NCBI GenBank assembly: GCA_020057445.1 | Contig: JAGVFV010000110.1 | Coordinates: 1 to 18,174, forward strand | Length of the DNA: 18,174 nt | Direction of reading: 5' to 3' | Source: an archaeon | GTDB taxonomy: Archaea > Nanobdellota > Nanobdellia > Woesearchaeales > JAHJEM01 | Shown: positions 1 to 8,122 of the stretch, piece by piece | Position numbering within the stretch: position 1 is the stretch's first letter | Layout of the letters: each line of letters opens with the position of its first letter | Position numbers and translations under genes: made by a program | The notes under the pieces: generated by a model | The model's database searches: none | What the model was told of the DNA's origin: nothing | Seen by the model: the letters and a program-made list of their open reading frames with translations, nothing else

Positions 1-1
1 A

Positions 2-922
2 ATCCTCGCTCCTAAAAAAAGGTTCAAGCCAAAAAAAACCGGTGTCAAGCGGCCACTCCAAAAAGCTCCCAAAAAAACAAGGCAGACCCCTCAAAAAAAA
101 GCTTCTCAGACAAAATCCGAGAAACCACTCTCGAAAAAAGAGATCCGCGACCTCTATGACAAGATGGATGTCATTCTTGGCCAGACCAAGAAAGAGGCAA
201 GCAGGGAGCAACTCAAGACAAAAGAAGTGGAAAAGAAACTCGCCTCTGTCAGGGATGAAGAGAAAAAGATAGAACACGAAGAGGAAACGCTGCTTGCCAC
301 AGAGAGGCGTATAGAGAAAGAAGAAGAGAAGATCGAAATAGCGACATCACATCTTGAAGAAGAAGAGAGAGATATAAAGGAAGCGCAAGTCCGAGAAGAG
401 CAAGATCTCAAACGGGTCGAATCCTTGGAACGGACAGAGGTCGCACTCACTGAACAAGAGCTTGCCAAGCTCAAGGAGCTAGAGCAGCTTGAGCAGGAAA
501 TAAAGAAAGACGTCTCACCCCACCCGCTCATGAAGATCACCTACAAAGACTTCACGAGAGGCCTCATCGGCGCATTCATCGCCCTCATCTCCCATTTCGC
601 ATTTGTCGAAGGAAGCCACATCTCAGAAGGCCTCACCATCGAACGCGCAACAGCGCTCTATGTCATCGCCTTCCTGATCGGATTCCTCTTCATCTACTAC
701 AGCGGATTTCGCAAGGTCAAGGACCTGCGCTACCTCAAGATATTCCCTGTACGGATCCTTGTCATCTACTTCACCGCAATCCTTGTTATCTTCGTGGTCC
801 TGGCGCTATACGGATTCATCGGATCCGAGTCCACATTCATCGATGTCTATAAGCAGGTCTCATCGATCAGCATCCTCGCAGTCATCGGCGCAGGGACAGC
901 AGACCTCCTCGCGAGAGAATAA
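2..922 (+). CDS. coiled-coil protein with C-terminal four-helix membrane domain (5' partial)
   Basis: The frame is open from base 2, so the gene begins before the window and the first internal ATG (164) is unlikely to be the true start. About 306 residues are visible. Residues 1-50 are very basic and rich in Lys, Pro and Thr (disordered). Residues about 60-170 are an almost uninterrupted charged coiled coil dominated by Glu, Lys and Arg. The last 130 residues hold about four hydrophobic segments (near 186-202, 218-234, 250-272 and 285-302), ending in GAGTADLLARE. The membrane domain resembles in character the small integral membrane family DUF2391, but I hold this loosely. Function is unknown; the layout suggests a membrane-anchored cytoplasmic coiled coil. 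A separate promoter follows, so it is probably not co-transcribed with the next gene. Confidence 0.8.
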   Translation: MLAPKKRFKPKKTGVKRPLQKAPKKTRQTPQKKASQTKSEKPLSKKEIRDLYDKMDVILGQTKKEASREQLKTKEVEKKLASVRDEEKKIEHEEETLLATERRIEKEEEKIEIATSHLEEEERDIKEAQVREEQDLKRVESLERTEVALTEQELAKLKELEQLEQEIKKDVSPHPLMKITYKDFTRGLIGAFIALISHFAFVEGSHISEGLTIERATALYVIAFLIGFLFIYYSGFRKVKDLRYLKIFPVRILVIYFTAILVIFVVLALYGFIGSESTFIDVYKQVSSISILAVIGAGTADLLARE

Positions 923-974
923 GACAGTTCTGGAGGAAAGACCCTTAAGCAACTTGAAGCATGTAGCAATAAAG

Positions 975-982
975 TTTATATA
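975..982 (+). promoter_or_regulatory. TATA box for the 1006 gene
   Basis: TTTATATA, first T 31 bases before the ATG at 1006. This spacing matches the other TATA boxes of the window and puts transcription start at or next to the ATG (leaderless). It favours ATG 1006 over the upstream TTG at 1000. Confidence 0.6.
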
Positions 983-1005
983 CAAGAGCACCATCTAAGT
1001 TGCCT

Positions 1006-1410
1006 ATGGAAGAAGATGAAGAAGCACGAAAAAAACTCTTTCTGCCCATCTACAATGGATACACGACCTACGTCGAAAAAGCGATCAACAACCACCTGCG
1101 CCTGCTTGATACCAAGATATTCCAAGAAGGAGCATTCCAGCACCTGATGAGCACGCTCCAGAGCTATCAGGGAGTCATCGCCCTTGAACTCGGAAGGACC
1201 ATCAACAACGCACTTGATACCACTTTGAAAGGCCAAAAAGAAACCCTAAAGGAATTAATCGCCGCATTAGAGGAAACCCTTTCCATCCATCAAAAGAAAG
1301 GAGAATATCAAGAAGAAGAAGTCCAAGACCAGGTCATAACGAGGATCAACGAAGCAAAATCAAGGTTTCACACGCTTCTTGAGGCCCAGAAAAAACTCAT
1401 GAAGCTGTGA
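1006..1410 (+). CDS. small helical protein of unknown function
   Basis: A 134-residue protein starting MEEDEEARKKLF. I do not recognise a family. It is predicted to be nearly all alpha-helical and soluble: no signal peptide, no membrane segment, no Cys. The C-terminal half is amphipathic and coiled-coil-like with many Glu, Gln and Lys. The start at ATG 1006 is chosen because the TATA box at 975-982 predicts a transcript beginning there; a TTG two codons earlier is the alternative. It stands alone between two promoters. The following 300 bases are non-coding, so it is likely a single-gene transcript. Confidence 0.65.
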   Translation: MEEDEEARKKLFLPIYNGYTTYVEKAINNHLRLLDTKIFQEGAFQHLMSTLQSYQGVIALELGRTINNALDTTLKGQKETLKELIAALEETLSIHQKKGEYQEEEVQDQVITRINEAKSRFHTLLEAQKKLMKL

Positions 1411-1680
1411 CCGCGGCCAGATGCCCAAACCCCGCATTAGCTGATTCTTATAGCGAATCTCCTTAAGACTTGAACAAAACGGGACATTGTCGAGTGCTCT
1501 CGACAGGGTTTGTGCTTTGCACAAACGATTCGCTAAATAGCAAATCGCAATTGGCAGTGTTCAATTATCATTGCGATTTGCTATTATCGCCATCAGTTTC
1601 GCCGAATCCGTGGAAACAATGCATCTTGCGAAGCAATCCATCACAGATCCTCGGGTCCTGTCAGCTGTGCGAGTAAAAAG
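1411..1680. other. gene-free stretch with multi-stem secondary structure
   Basis: No convincing gene lies here; the short open frames have no homology-like character. A cluster of stems occupies 1451-1585. Stem 1451-1459 pairs with 1527-1535 (9 bp). It encloses hairpin 1488-1505 (7-bp stem, 4-nt loop) and hairpin 1508-1526 (8-bp stem, 3-nt loop). It abuts a 16-bp perfect stem, 1536-1551 with 1570-1585. The segment could be a structured RNA or a decayed palindromic element. It shares the 10-mer CGGGACATTG (1480-1489) with the MITE-like element at 11424-11638. Confidence 0.55.
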
Positions 1681-1683
1681 CTT

Positions 1684-1690
1684 TTTAAAC
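1684..1690 (+). promoter_or_regulatory. TATA box for the 1713 gene
   Basis: T-run followed by AAAC (TTTTTAAAC at 1682-1690). The TTTAAA core starts 29 bases before ATG 1713, again implying a leaderless mRNA. Confidence 0.5.
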
Positions 1691-1712
1691 TGCAATCCCC
1701 ATAAACATCCTT

Positions 1713-2225
1713 ATGAACAAAAGAGGTGGGTATTTCTTTGTCCTAGATGTCTTTATCGCTTCAGCGATCATCGTCCTTACCCTTATCATCATATTCTCTT
1801 CGCGGGTGAATACGCCACCATCGGAAACCTCCTATCGTATCGCAGAAGACTTCATGGGATTTCTAACAACGACGGAAATCCGCGACATCTCGAATCCCTA
1901 CAAGGTCAACCTCACCAAGGGGGGTTTCATCAATGACACAAGGCTGAACCTTGTACAGGTCCTTGCTGTCCTCAACTACACCCATGCCAAGAATTCAACT
2001 GGGCAATCTTTCGCATCATGCTTTTTAGAATCCATAAGCAACGGCGTAGTCCCTGCAAAATACGGCATGAACTACTCCATCGACGGCACCTCCATCTATG
2101 AACGAAACCCGGAAACCTACCCGGCTGCAAATCTCGTGCTCTCGTCACGACGCGTGACTTTCTTTCGCATCAATGCACAAGGGCTCTACGGACCAGTCAT
2201 CTCAGAGGTGAAGATATGGGTCTGA
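1713..2225 (+). CDS. type IV pilin-like secreted protein (minor pilin candidate)
   Basis: A 170-residue protein. The N-terminus has a short basic stretch, MNKRGG, directly followed by a hydrophobic segment (YFFVLDVFIASAIIVLTLII). This is the layout of an archaeal class III signal peptide, with prepilin-peptidase cleavage expected after a Gly. The acidic residue in the hydrophobic stretch is Asp rather than the usual Glu. The remainder is a soluble extracellular domain with several N-glycosylation sequons (NLT, NDT, NYT, NST, NYS) and no recognised domain. It heads the pilus-like cluster and its end overlaps the next frame, so both are probably co-transcribed. A minor or tip pilin role is inference from the signal type and neighbours. 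Confidence 0.75.
   Translation: MNKRGGYFFVLDVFIASAIIVLTLIIIFSSRVNTPPSETSYRIAEDFMGFLTTTEIRDISNPYKVNLTKGGFINDTRLNLVQVLAVLNYTHAKNSTGQSFASCFLESISNGVVPAKYGMNYSIDGTSIYERNPETYPAANLVLSSRRVTFFRINAQGLYGPVISEVKIWV
2205..2210 (+). promoter_or_regulatory. Shine-Dalgarno site before ATG 2216
   Basis: GAGGTG lies inside the end of the 1713 gene, five bases before ATG 2216. It supports translation from 2216 in the present sequence. It would also have stood about ten bases before the ATG at 2360 if the palindromic element 2220-2352 were absent. Confidence 0.55.
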
Positions 2226-3892
2226 GATATTTGTTTAGCGCCCTCAGGTCGAAATCCTTGCGAATGAGGATGCTAGCGCGTCGCGGGGGATGCTCCAGCC
2301 GGGGAAGCAGCGCCGGTGGCTTTTCACCGAGGATTTCGAAGGCACTAAACAAATATGGCATGTATAAAAAAGGCATCCTCTTCACCCTCATCGCCCTCCT
2401 CCTCTCAGGCATGTTCATCATCCTCTACACGACTGATGTTCGGACACCCCTCGACTACAAGGTCGACCTGTATACGATGAAAGCGCAGAACATCAGGAAT
2501 TACGAGGACAACCTCGAGCAATATGCCACGTATGCCCTGGAAATAAGCGGTTACCAGGCGCTCACCACCCTTATCGGGTATGAACAATCGACAAGCATCC
2601 CCTATGACAGCGAAACAAACCTCTCCTGCGCCCTCGCAGATGTCGTCCTTGACGGTGTGCTTTCCAACAGGACAACAACAGACGCAGGCTCTGGCAGCAA
2701 CACATATCTCTTTGGAGCCATGGACCTTACAGACGGCAGCATCATCTACGAAAATCTAGGTGGTCTCATGCCAAGCTATTTCCTTCTTCAAAACCAATCA
2801 CATGTCATATACAACTATGATATCAACAGGACCAATTCCTTGATCATCCGCTTCAAACCAGGAGCGGGAAATAAAGGAATAGTAAAATCACTCAACATCA
2901 GCATACAGAACACGTATGATGTTCCCCGCGATGCGACAGTGAACATCACCATCTACAGCACCCGCTGCAACACCACCATCTTTCCGCTCGACATCGCCAC
3001 GAAGGCCATCCCTGCAGGCGCATCCGGGATAGTGAGTTTCCCCTTCACAAAAAGTGCCTACGTTGACCAGGAAGAGTATTTCATCGAGATCAGCAGCAAC
3101 CAGACCCTCCACATAAGATATAATACCGACTCAGATCCTGATGTATACAATAATACCATGTATGCTGTAGTATGGCACAACTACACCAATGACGACCTTG
3201 TCAAGAAACAGAGCCTGACAAACTACCTCGAAGCGCTTTTCCAGCTCTCTGAAAAGACGCTTGCAATCGATGCCAACTTCACGCTCTTCAACCTGAACAT
3301 CAGCCATTCCTCAGCATGGGAACTCAACATCACCGGAGATTTCCTCTTCATAGTCACAGACAACCAGACCATCTATGACAAGCATAAGGAGCTCTCTTCG
3401 GCAATCAGCATCGTCGGCCTGCCAGAGCCGCTCCTTGCGCTCAACATGAAGAAGTCACGGCCTATAAAAAAGGCGCCTTTTGACGTGGATCTGCGCTGGA
3501 ACCTCTCCATCTTTACCAATTTCACCATGGAAAACTACACCTGGGGACGGTACAATGAGACACCAAGCTTCCTCTACCGCATGATGAACAGGACAGACCC
3601 GTCAGGAAACTACGGCATCGAGTCCGTGCTTCCCAATCACTTCTTTGTAGGCAACAAGACCAACATCTCATACGTCGATTGGCTTTTCATCAACAATACC
3701 TATGATCATTGCAGCAATATCATGCGCATCAATTACACCTATATGAGAGAGCTTAATGCCCTGCATCCAGGAATCTTCATAGACAGATATTCTGACTTCT
3801 GGGAGACAAACAACGGGACAACTCTTGACTGGCAGACCCTCTCCCTCTACCAGGTCAATAACACCTTCTTCAATCTGACCTGCACTACTTGA
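2216..3892 (+). CDS. secreted pilin-like or surface protein, heavily N-glycosylated, with altered start
   Basis: 558 residues if read from ATG 2216, which has a good Shine-Dalgarno site. The conserved-looking protein starts at ATG 2360 (510 residues): MYKKG then a hydrophobic segment ILFTLIALLLSGMFIILY, like a class III or signal-anchor N-terminus. The 48 residues before it (rich in Arg, Ser and Gly) are encoded by a palindromic insertion and are probably not ancestral. The large ectodomain carries about 26 N-x-S/T sequons, few Cys, and beta-rich segments. No domain is recognised. The dense sequons and membrane-anchored N-terminus point to an extracellular subunit, perhaps the adhesin or tip of the pilus coded downstream. 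The gene overlaps the 1713 gene by 10 bases. Confidence 0.75.
   Translation: MGLRYLFSALRSKSLRMRMLARRGGCSSRGSSAGGFSPRISKALNKYGMYKKGILFTLIALLLSGMFIILYTTDVRTPLDYKVDLYTMKAQNIRNYEDNLEQYATYALEISGYQALTTLIGYEQSTSIPYDSETNLSCALADVVLDGVLSNRTTTDAGSGSNTYLFGAMDLTDGSIIYENLGGLMPSYFLLQNQSHVIYNYDINRTNSLIIRFKPGAGNKGIVKSLNISIQNTYDVPRDATVNITIYSTRCNTTIFPLDIATKAIPAGASGIVSFPFTKSAYVDQEEYFIEISSNQTLHIRYNTDSDPDVYNNTMYAVVWHNYTNDDLVKKQSLTNYLEALFQLSEKTLAIDANFTLFNLNISHSSAWELNITGDFLFIVTDNQTIYDKHKELSSAISIVGLPEPLLALNMKKSRPIKKAPFDVDLRWNLSIFTNFTMENYTWGRYNETPSFLYRMMNRTDPSGNYGIESVLPNHFFVGNKTNISYVDWLFINNTYDHCSNIMRINYTYMRELNALHPGIFIDRYSDFWETNNGTTLDWQTLSLYQVNNTFFNLTCTT
2227..2356. repeat. palindromic element at the start of the 2216 gene
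   Basis: ATATTTGTTTAG (2227-2238) is the exact reverse complement of 2345-2356, and CGAAATCCT (2250-2258) of 2330-2338. The arms thus form a long interrupted stem with a GC-rich interior. Flanking ATATGG repeats at 2214-2219 and 2353-2358 could be a target duplication. The element has no stop codon in the frame of the downstream gene. Confidence 0.65.
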
Positions 3893-3907
3893 AAATAATG
3901 AACAAAG

Positions 3908-3915
3908 TTTAAATA
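3908..3915 (+). promoter_or_regulatory. TATA box for the 3938 operon
   Basis: TTTAAATA, first T 30 bases before GTG 3938 and 39 before ATG 3947. The spacing used by other genes here (29-32) selects the GTG and a leaderless mRNA. Confidence 0.6.
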
Positions 3916-3937
3916 GATTCCTCATAGGTTTCACCCT

Positions 3938-4435
3938 GTGGTAGATATGAGTATACCTGACCAACCGATCCCGAAAAAACAAGACCTACCCGATGAGATG
4001 GTGACAACAGGGGTTGATGACCTGATCAAGCTCCTTTCGGAGTTTCCGAAACTCTCCATAGAAGAGACTGCAAAGCGCCTTAATGTCTCCAAAAAGGTCC
4101 TCAAATCATGGATCGACTTCCTTGTCGAAGAGAAGATCCTAGGCATAGAATATACCTTCACGACACCATTCATCTATCTCAACAAGCCGCACGAGCAGGA
4201 AAAGATCAAGCAGATCAGGGAGGAAAAGCTCACGTATTCCCAGTTCAAGCAAGAATTCTACGAGAAAGCGAGAAAAAGCAGCATTCCCGAAGAGAAGATC
4301 AAGGGATTCTGGCAGGAGCATCTCAAGCAGCGTCTCGAGCAGAACAAGGAATTCTTTTTCAGAGAAGTGCAAAAACACAACCTTCCCCGCAGTGATGAGC
4401 TCTGGGAAAAATACGTCAGGTCAGCATTAGGATAA
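3938..4435 (+). CDS. winged helix-turn-helix protein of the pilus locus
   Basis: 165 residues from GTG 3938; ATG 3947 (162 residues) is the alternative. Residues about 26-80 form a winged helix: DDLIKLLSEFPKLS, then EETAKRLNVSKKVLKSWIDF as helix-turn-helix, then a strand-rich wing ending in TPFIYLN. The C-terminal 85 residues are highly charged helices (Lys, Glu, Gln). There is no signal peptide or membrane segment, so it is cytosolic. It is the first gene of an operon with the coiled-coil protein four bases downstream and the secretion ATPase. It could be a DNA-binding regulator of the locus or a protein-binding adaptor that kept the winged-helix fold; the sequence cannot decide. Confidence 0.75.
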   Translation: MVDMSIPDQPIPKKQDLPDEMVTTGVDDLIKLLSEFPKLSIEETAKRLNVSKKVLKSWIDFLVEEKILGIEYTFTTPFIYLNKPHEQEKIKQIREEKLTYSQFKQEFYEKARKSSIPEEKIKGFWQEHLKQRLEQNKEFFFREVQKHNLPRSDELWEKYVRSALG

Positions 4436-4439
4436 TAAC

Positions 4440-6530
4440 ATGGACATCGACCGCTTCATCAAACAAGACGTCATCGAGTTTCTCGAAAAAGAGCAGCATA
4501 AAGACATCTCGATCTCGAACGTACGCTCGGATGAGATGACTCTTTTTGATATCGACAAGGACTTTGTAAAGGAGCTTGATGAGCAGCTCAAGCTCAACAA
4601 CGTCGAATCAGGAAGGGAATTATTCAACGAGCTCCGGAAGATATACAACAGGACCCCTGAAGCATCGCCAGTCCGAAAGAAGATATTCTCCATCCTCAAA
4701 GAGATGACCACCCTCCTGAACAAATACCTCAAAGAGCACCAGGTGCAAAGCCAAGCCACCTTCGAAATGCAATACTATGACAAGAAAGAAGTCTTCACCC
4801 AAAACACTCCGCCTGAAAAGATACTCACTGAAGACGAAGAGAAGCACGGCTACCATCACGAGCAGGAAGACAGCTACAACCTCCTTGCCCAAAGCGTCGG
4901 AAAAGGAGAGGGCTTGCGGGACATCGGAGACATGGTCTCCCAGGAGATCAAGCGCTCCATCCCGCTAGAAGAATCGCAGCAACTCCGGGAGATCTTCCGC
5001 GCAATACCAATCCAGGCGATAGTGCAGCCCCAGATCATCGTGCAGCAAACAGAACCGCAGATAGTGAGAGCAGCGCCCCCAGGCAGCCAGGCACAGGTGA
5101 CAGTGCAAGAACCGCAGATGATGCAAGCGCCAGTCTTCATCCAGCAACCCATGCCACAGCAGACACAGGTCATCATGAGGACTGAACGCGCGCCCTCTGA
5201 AGTGACCAACGAAACCATCAAGAAGATGGTCGACGACGCCACCAGGGAAATCAAGACAGGCCAAACACGCACCCCAGAAGTCACCAAGGCAACCATCCAA
5301 AAAATGGTCGACGACGCCACACGGGACATGAGACCAAAGGCAGAACAAACACCTGACATGAGCAAAGAGAACTTCAAGAAAATGGTCGAGGACGTGACCC
5401 GCGACTATCTTGAAAAGCAGCAGCCAAAGGTCATCCATGAAAAGATCATCGAAAAAGAGATCATCCAACAATCGGTCAAAGAGCAAGAAAAAATCACTCC
5501 AACGACAAAAACCATGCTTGCGCAAAAACAAGCGGCAGGACCGCAAAGCGACGAACGCAAAAGCGACATGCAAGAAACAATTGACAGGTCATCTCCAGCA
5601 AAGACGCCAGACACAAGAATAACCGAACGCATCATAGAGAGACCCGCGCCAGAGCAAAAAATCATCGAACGAATCATCGAAAAACCCGCACCTGCAAAAA
5701 ATCCCTCTCAAGTCAAGAAAGAATATGCCAGGCAAGAACTCGAAGAAAAGACCCGCATAGATCTTGAAAAAGAAAACATCAAGAAAAGGCAAAGAGAACT
5801 GGAAGGAAAACTCGAAGAGCTCAAGAAACTCAAATTCTACAAGGAAGAACTCGAGCTCCTCCGGGAGAAAGAGAAGAAAAACCAGCTGCTCAAGACCATC
5901 GACAAGATCATAGAATCAAAAAAACGCATCAAGGACGCCATCTACAGAAGGAACATCCCCGCAGCAAAAAAGGAATACGGCACCATCAAGCGACTGTTCC
6001 AGACCCTCAACCTTGGCCAAGAAAAGCGGGAACTCTACAAAGACCTCCTCTCGCTCTTTGACCAGATACGCTTTGCAGAAAAAGAGATCAACGGACCACA
6101 ACAGCGGATCACACAGCCGAAAGAAGACCTTGGAGCGCTTAAATTTGCCCTCCTCGAAGTGAAACGCTGCATTGTCCAGCAAAAATTCACCGACGCGAAA
6201 GAAGCCCTTGCGAAAGCAAGAACGACAGCAGATTCCCTCCAGAATGAGGACCTCAAGAAAAAAACCAGAGAGCTTCTCGACCATTACGAAGAGCGCATCA
6301 GGAACATCACGACAAAATACGACACGTATTGGCAGATGAAGACTGGCGAGACACCAAGCACTCCACAACTCCCACTAGAACTCAAGGATCAGGCGAACCT
6401 CTACCTCAAGGGAGTCAACTTCCTCTATGGAAACCAAAAAAAAGAGGCCGCCACCATCTTTCGACAGATCCTTTCCGCAAACCCGAACAACATGGCTGCA
6501 AGAATACGACTCACGGAGGCAACCTGCTAA
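4440..6530 (+). CDS. long coiled-coil protein with 26-residue repeats and C-terminal TPR-like segment
   Basis: 696 residues, ATG 4440, four bases after the winged-helix gene. The N-terminal ~100 residues are helical and charged. Residues ~185-250 are low complexity in Gln, Pro, Ile and Val. Three copies of a 26-residue unit start near 254, 280 and 306 (consensus E-V-T-x-x-x-I-x-K-M-V-D-D-A-T-R-D). Next come IIERPAP/IIEKPAP repeats (~390-420) and a long Glu/Lys coiled coil (~425-530). The last ~50 residues look like one TPR hairpin (YLKGVNFLYGNQKKEAATIF, then a NPNN turn). There is no membrane segment. The stop codon is followed at once by the ATPase ATG. The position suggests a cytosolic scaffold or regulator of the secretion ATPase; this is inference. 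Confidence 0.8.
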   Translation: MDIDRFIKQDVIEFLEKEQHKDISISNVRSDEMTLFDIDKDFVKELDEQLKLNNVESGRELFNELRKIYNRTPEASPVRKKIFSILKEMTTLLNKYLKEHQVQSQATFEMQYYDKKEVFTQNTPPEKILTEDEEKHGYHHEQEDSYNLLAQSVGKGEGLRDIGDMVSQEIKRSIPLEESQQLREIFRAIPIQAIVQPQIIVQQTEPQIVRAAPPGSQAQVTVQEPQMMQAPVFIQQPMPQQTQVIMRTERAPSEVTNETIKKMVDDATREIKTGQTRTPEVTKATIQKMVDDATRDMRPKAEQTPDMSKENFKKMVEDVTRDYLEKQQPKVIHEKIIEKEIIQQSVKEQEKITPTTKTMLAQKQAAGPQSDERKSDMQETIDRSSPAKTPDTRITERIIERPAPEQKIIERIIEKPAPAKNPSQVKKEYARQELEEKTRIDLEKENIKKRQRELEGKLEELKKLKFYKEELELLREKEKKNQLLKTIDKIIESKKRIKDAIYRRNIPAAKKEYGTIKRLFQTLNLGQEKRELYKDLLSLFDQIRFAEKEINGPQQRITQPKEDLGALKFALLEVKRCIVQQKFTDAKEALAKARTTADSLQNEDLKKKTRELLDHYEERIRNITTKYDTYWQMKTGETPSTPQLPLELKDQANLYLKGVNFLYGNQKKEAATIFRQILSANPNNMAARIRLTEATC

Positions 6531-7988
6531 ATGGCGATCGTCAACAAGAACCTCATCGACAAGTACACGCTCAACATCAACAACATCATCATAGAGATCG
6601 GCATCATCGCACGCGATGACAAGCCTGTGCCTGACTACGTAGTCTCCATCACCAACATCTCTGACACCACGAAGATAATCCTCGAAAAGATCAGGCAGGA
6701 CTTCATCTCCAAGGCAAATCTTGAAGACATCGAAGAGACAGAGATGAACGAGAATGACAACATCCGCGAACGCTTCCGCAGGGAGATAGGAGAGCTTGTC
6801 AGCAAGTACTTCCCCGGCTGCAACGAGAAGACGAGAAACATGCTCATCAACTACATCTCAGAAGAGAATTTAGGCCTTGGAAAGATCGAAATCCTCCTCA
6901 AGGACCCTGACCTTGAAGAGATAGTCATCAACAACTCCAAAGAGCCGGTCTGGGTCTACCACAAGAAATACGGCTGGCTCACGACCAACATCCGCATCTT
7001 CACAGAAGCGAGGATAAGGCACTTTGCGACAATCATCGGCCGCGAGGTCGGAAAGGAGATAACGACACTCAATCCGCTCATGGACGCCCACCTCAAATCA
7101 GGAGACCGCGTGAATGCGACTCTCCTTCCCATCTCAAGCTTCGGAAACACGATCACCATCAGGAAATTCGCAGAAGACCCCTGGACCATCACCCGGTTCA
7201 TCAGGGCAGGGACGATCTCCATCGACGCTGCAGCCCTCATCTGGCTTGCCATCCAAAACGAGCTCTCCATCATCATCGCAGGAGGGACAGGCGCAGGAAA
7301 GACATCCATGCTCAACGTGGTCTCCAACTTCTTCCCGCCAAACCAGCGCATCCTCTCCATAGAAGACACAAGAGAGCTCGTCCTCCCAAAGACATTGCAC
7401 TGGGTGCCGATGGAGACGCGCCTTCCCAACCCCGAAGGGAAAGGAGGCGTATCCATGCTTGACCTCCTCGTCAATGCCCTCAGGATGAGGCCGGACAGGA
7501 TCATCGTCGGAGAGATCAGGAGGCAACGCGAAGCCCAGGTGCTCCTCGAAGCCATGCACACAGGCCACTCTGTCTACGCGACGCTCCACGCGAACAACGC
7601 CCACGAAGTCGTCACCAGGCTCACCAACCCGCCGATCGACATCCCAAAACAGATGCTCTCCTCGCTCTCGCTCGTGATCGTCCAGAACAGGAACAGGAGG
7701 ACGAACAAGAGACGGACGCTGCAGATCGCAGAGATATTACCAAACGGTGAGCAGAACATCCTCCTCCAGCTCAACCTCCACGAGGATGTCCTCGAACGTG
7801 TCAACGAATCACAGACCATGGTCGAGCGCCTCGAACTCTACACAGGGATGAGCAGGCAAGAGCTCGAGCTCGACCTTCGCCAGAAGATCCGGATCCTCAA
7901 ATGGCTCGTCAAAGAGAAGATTGAGAACGTCAACGAGATCGGACTTGTCCTTTCCAAATATTACATGGGACATTTAAAACTGGAGTGA
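6531..7988 (+). CDS. type II/IV secretion system ATPase (GspE / TadA / ArlI family)
   Basis: 485 residues. A hexameric cytosolic ATPase that powers assembly of type IV pilus-like fibres. N-terminal domain ~1-110, then the family's middle domain (LLKDPDLEEIVINN, 122-135). Walker A is GGTGAGKT at 251-258 (Lys257). An acidic segment SIEDTREL follows, then the Walker B region RIIVGE ending at Glu328, and a His box with HTGH (343-346) and ATLHANN (His353). Every catalytic element expected of the family is present and the length is normal. ATG 6531 directly follows the TAA of the coiled-coil gene, so the two are translationally coupled. The two T2SF genes downstream are its usual membrane partners. 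Assigning it to pilus assembly rather than archaellum rotation rests on the absence of archaellum genes here. Confidence 0.95.
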   Translation: MAIVNKNLIDKYTLNINNIIIEIGIIARDDKPVPDYVVSITNISDTTKIILEKIRQDFISKANLEDIEETEMNENDNIRERFRREIGELVSKYFPGCNEKTRNMLINYISEENLGLGKIEILLKDPDLEEIVINNSKEPVWVYHKKYGWLTTNIRIFTEARIRHFATIIGREVGKEITTLNPLMDAHLKSGDRVNATLLPISSFGNTITIRKFAEDPWTITRFIRAGTISIDAAALIWLAIQNELSIIIAGGTGAGKTSMLNVVSNFFPPNQRILSIEDTRELVLPKTLHWVPMETRLPNPEGKGGVSMLDLLVNALRMRPDRIIVGEIRRQREAQVLLEAMHTGHSVYATLHANNAHEVVTRLTNPPIDIPKQMLSSLSLVIVQNRNRRTNKRRTLQIAEILPNGEQNILLQLNLHEDVLERVNESQTMVERLELYTGMSRQELELDLRQKIRILKWLVKEKIENVNEIGLVLSKYYMGHLKLE

Positions 7989-8122
7989 CAAATAAACTGC
8001 TGACAGGGCCAAGCTCACTTTTGGCAGCAAGAGAACGCGGCCGACAGCGGTCAGCAAGCGGACCCGACTGACAGACGCAGACCGACGGGTGCATAATAAA
8101 AAAAGAGGTGGAATAAGCGCAT
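7989..8122 (+). other. 134-base spacer with short stems, A-rich stretch and Shine-Dalgarno
   Basis: AAACTGCTGACAG (7994-8006) is repeated after the second T2SF gene at 9968-9980. TGCTGAC (7998-8004) can pair with 8050-8056, enclosing a small GCCAA/TTGGC hairpin. CATAATAAA (8092-8100) is a weak TATA-like element 31 bases before ATG 8123. AGAGGTGG (8104-8111) is a good Shine-Dalgarno sequence. Confidence 0.45.

Noticed and set aside
1000..1005. TTG start for the small helical protein
   Set aside because: ATG 1006 fits the TATA spacing better and adds no loss of conserved sequence.
1571..1936. 121-residue + frame overlapping the 1713 pilin-like gene
   Set aside because: Out of frame with the signal-peptide gene, crosses its promoter and has no protein-like pattern.
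4874..5573. Overlapping Cys- and Met-rich - strand open frames inside the coiled-coil gene
   Set aside because: They mirror the low-complexity Gln/Lys codons of the + strand gene.
6956..7561. 201-residue open frame on the - strand inside the secretion ATPase gene
   Set aside because: It is a shadow of the ATPase codons; the + strand has all the catalytic motifs.
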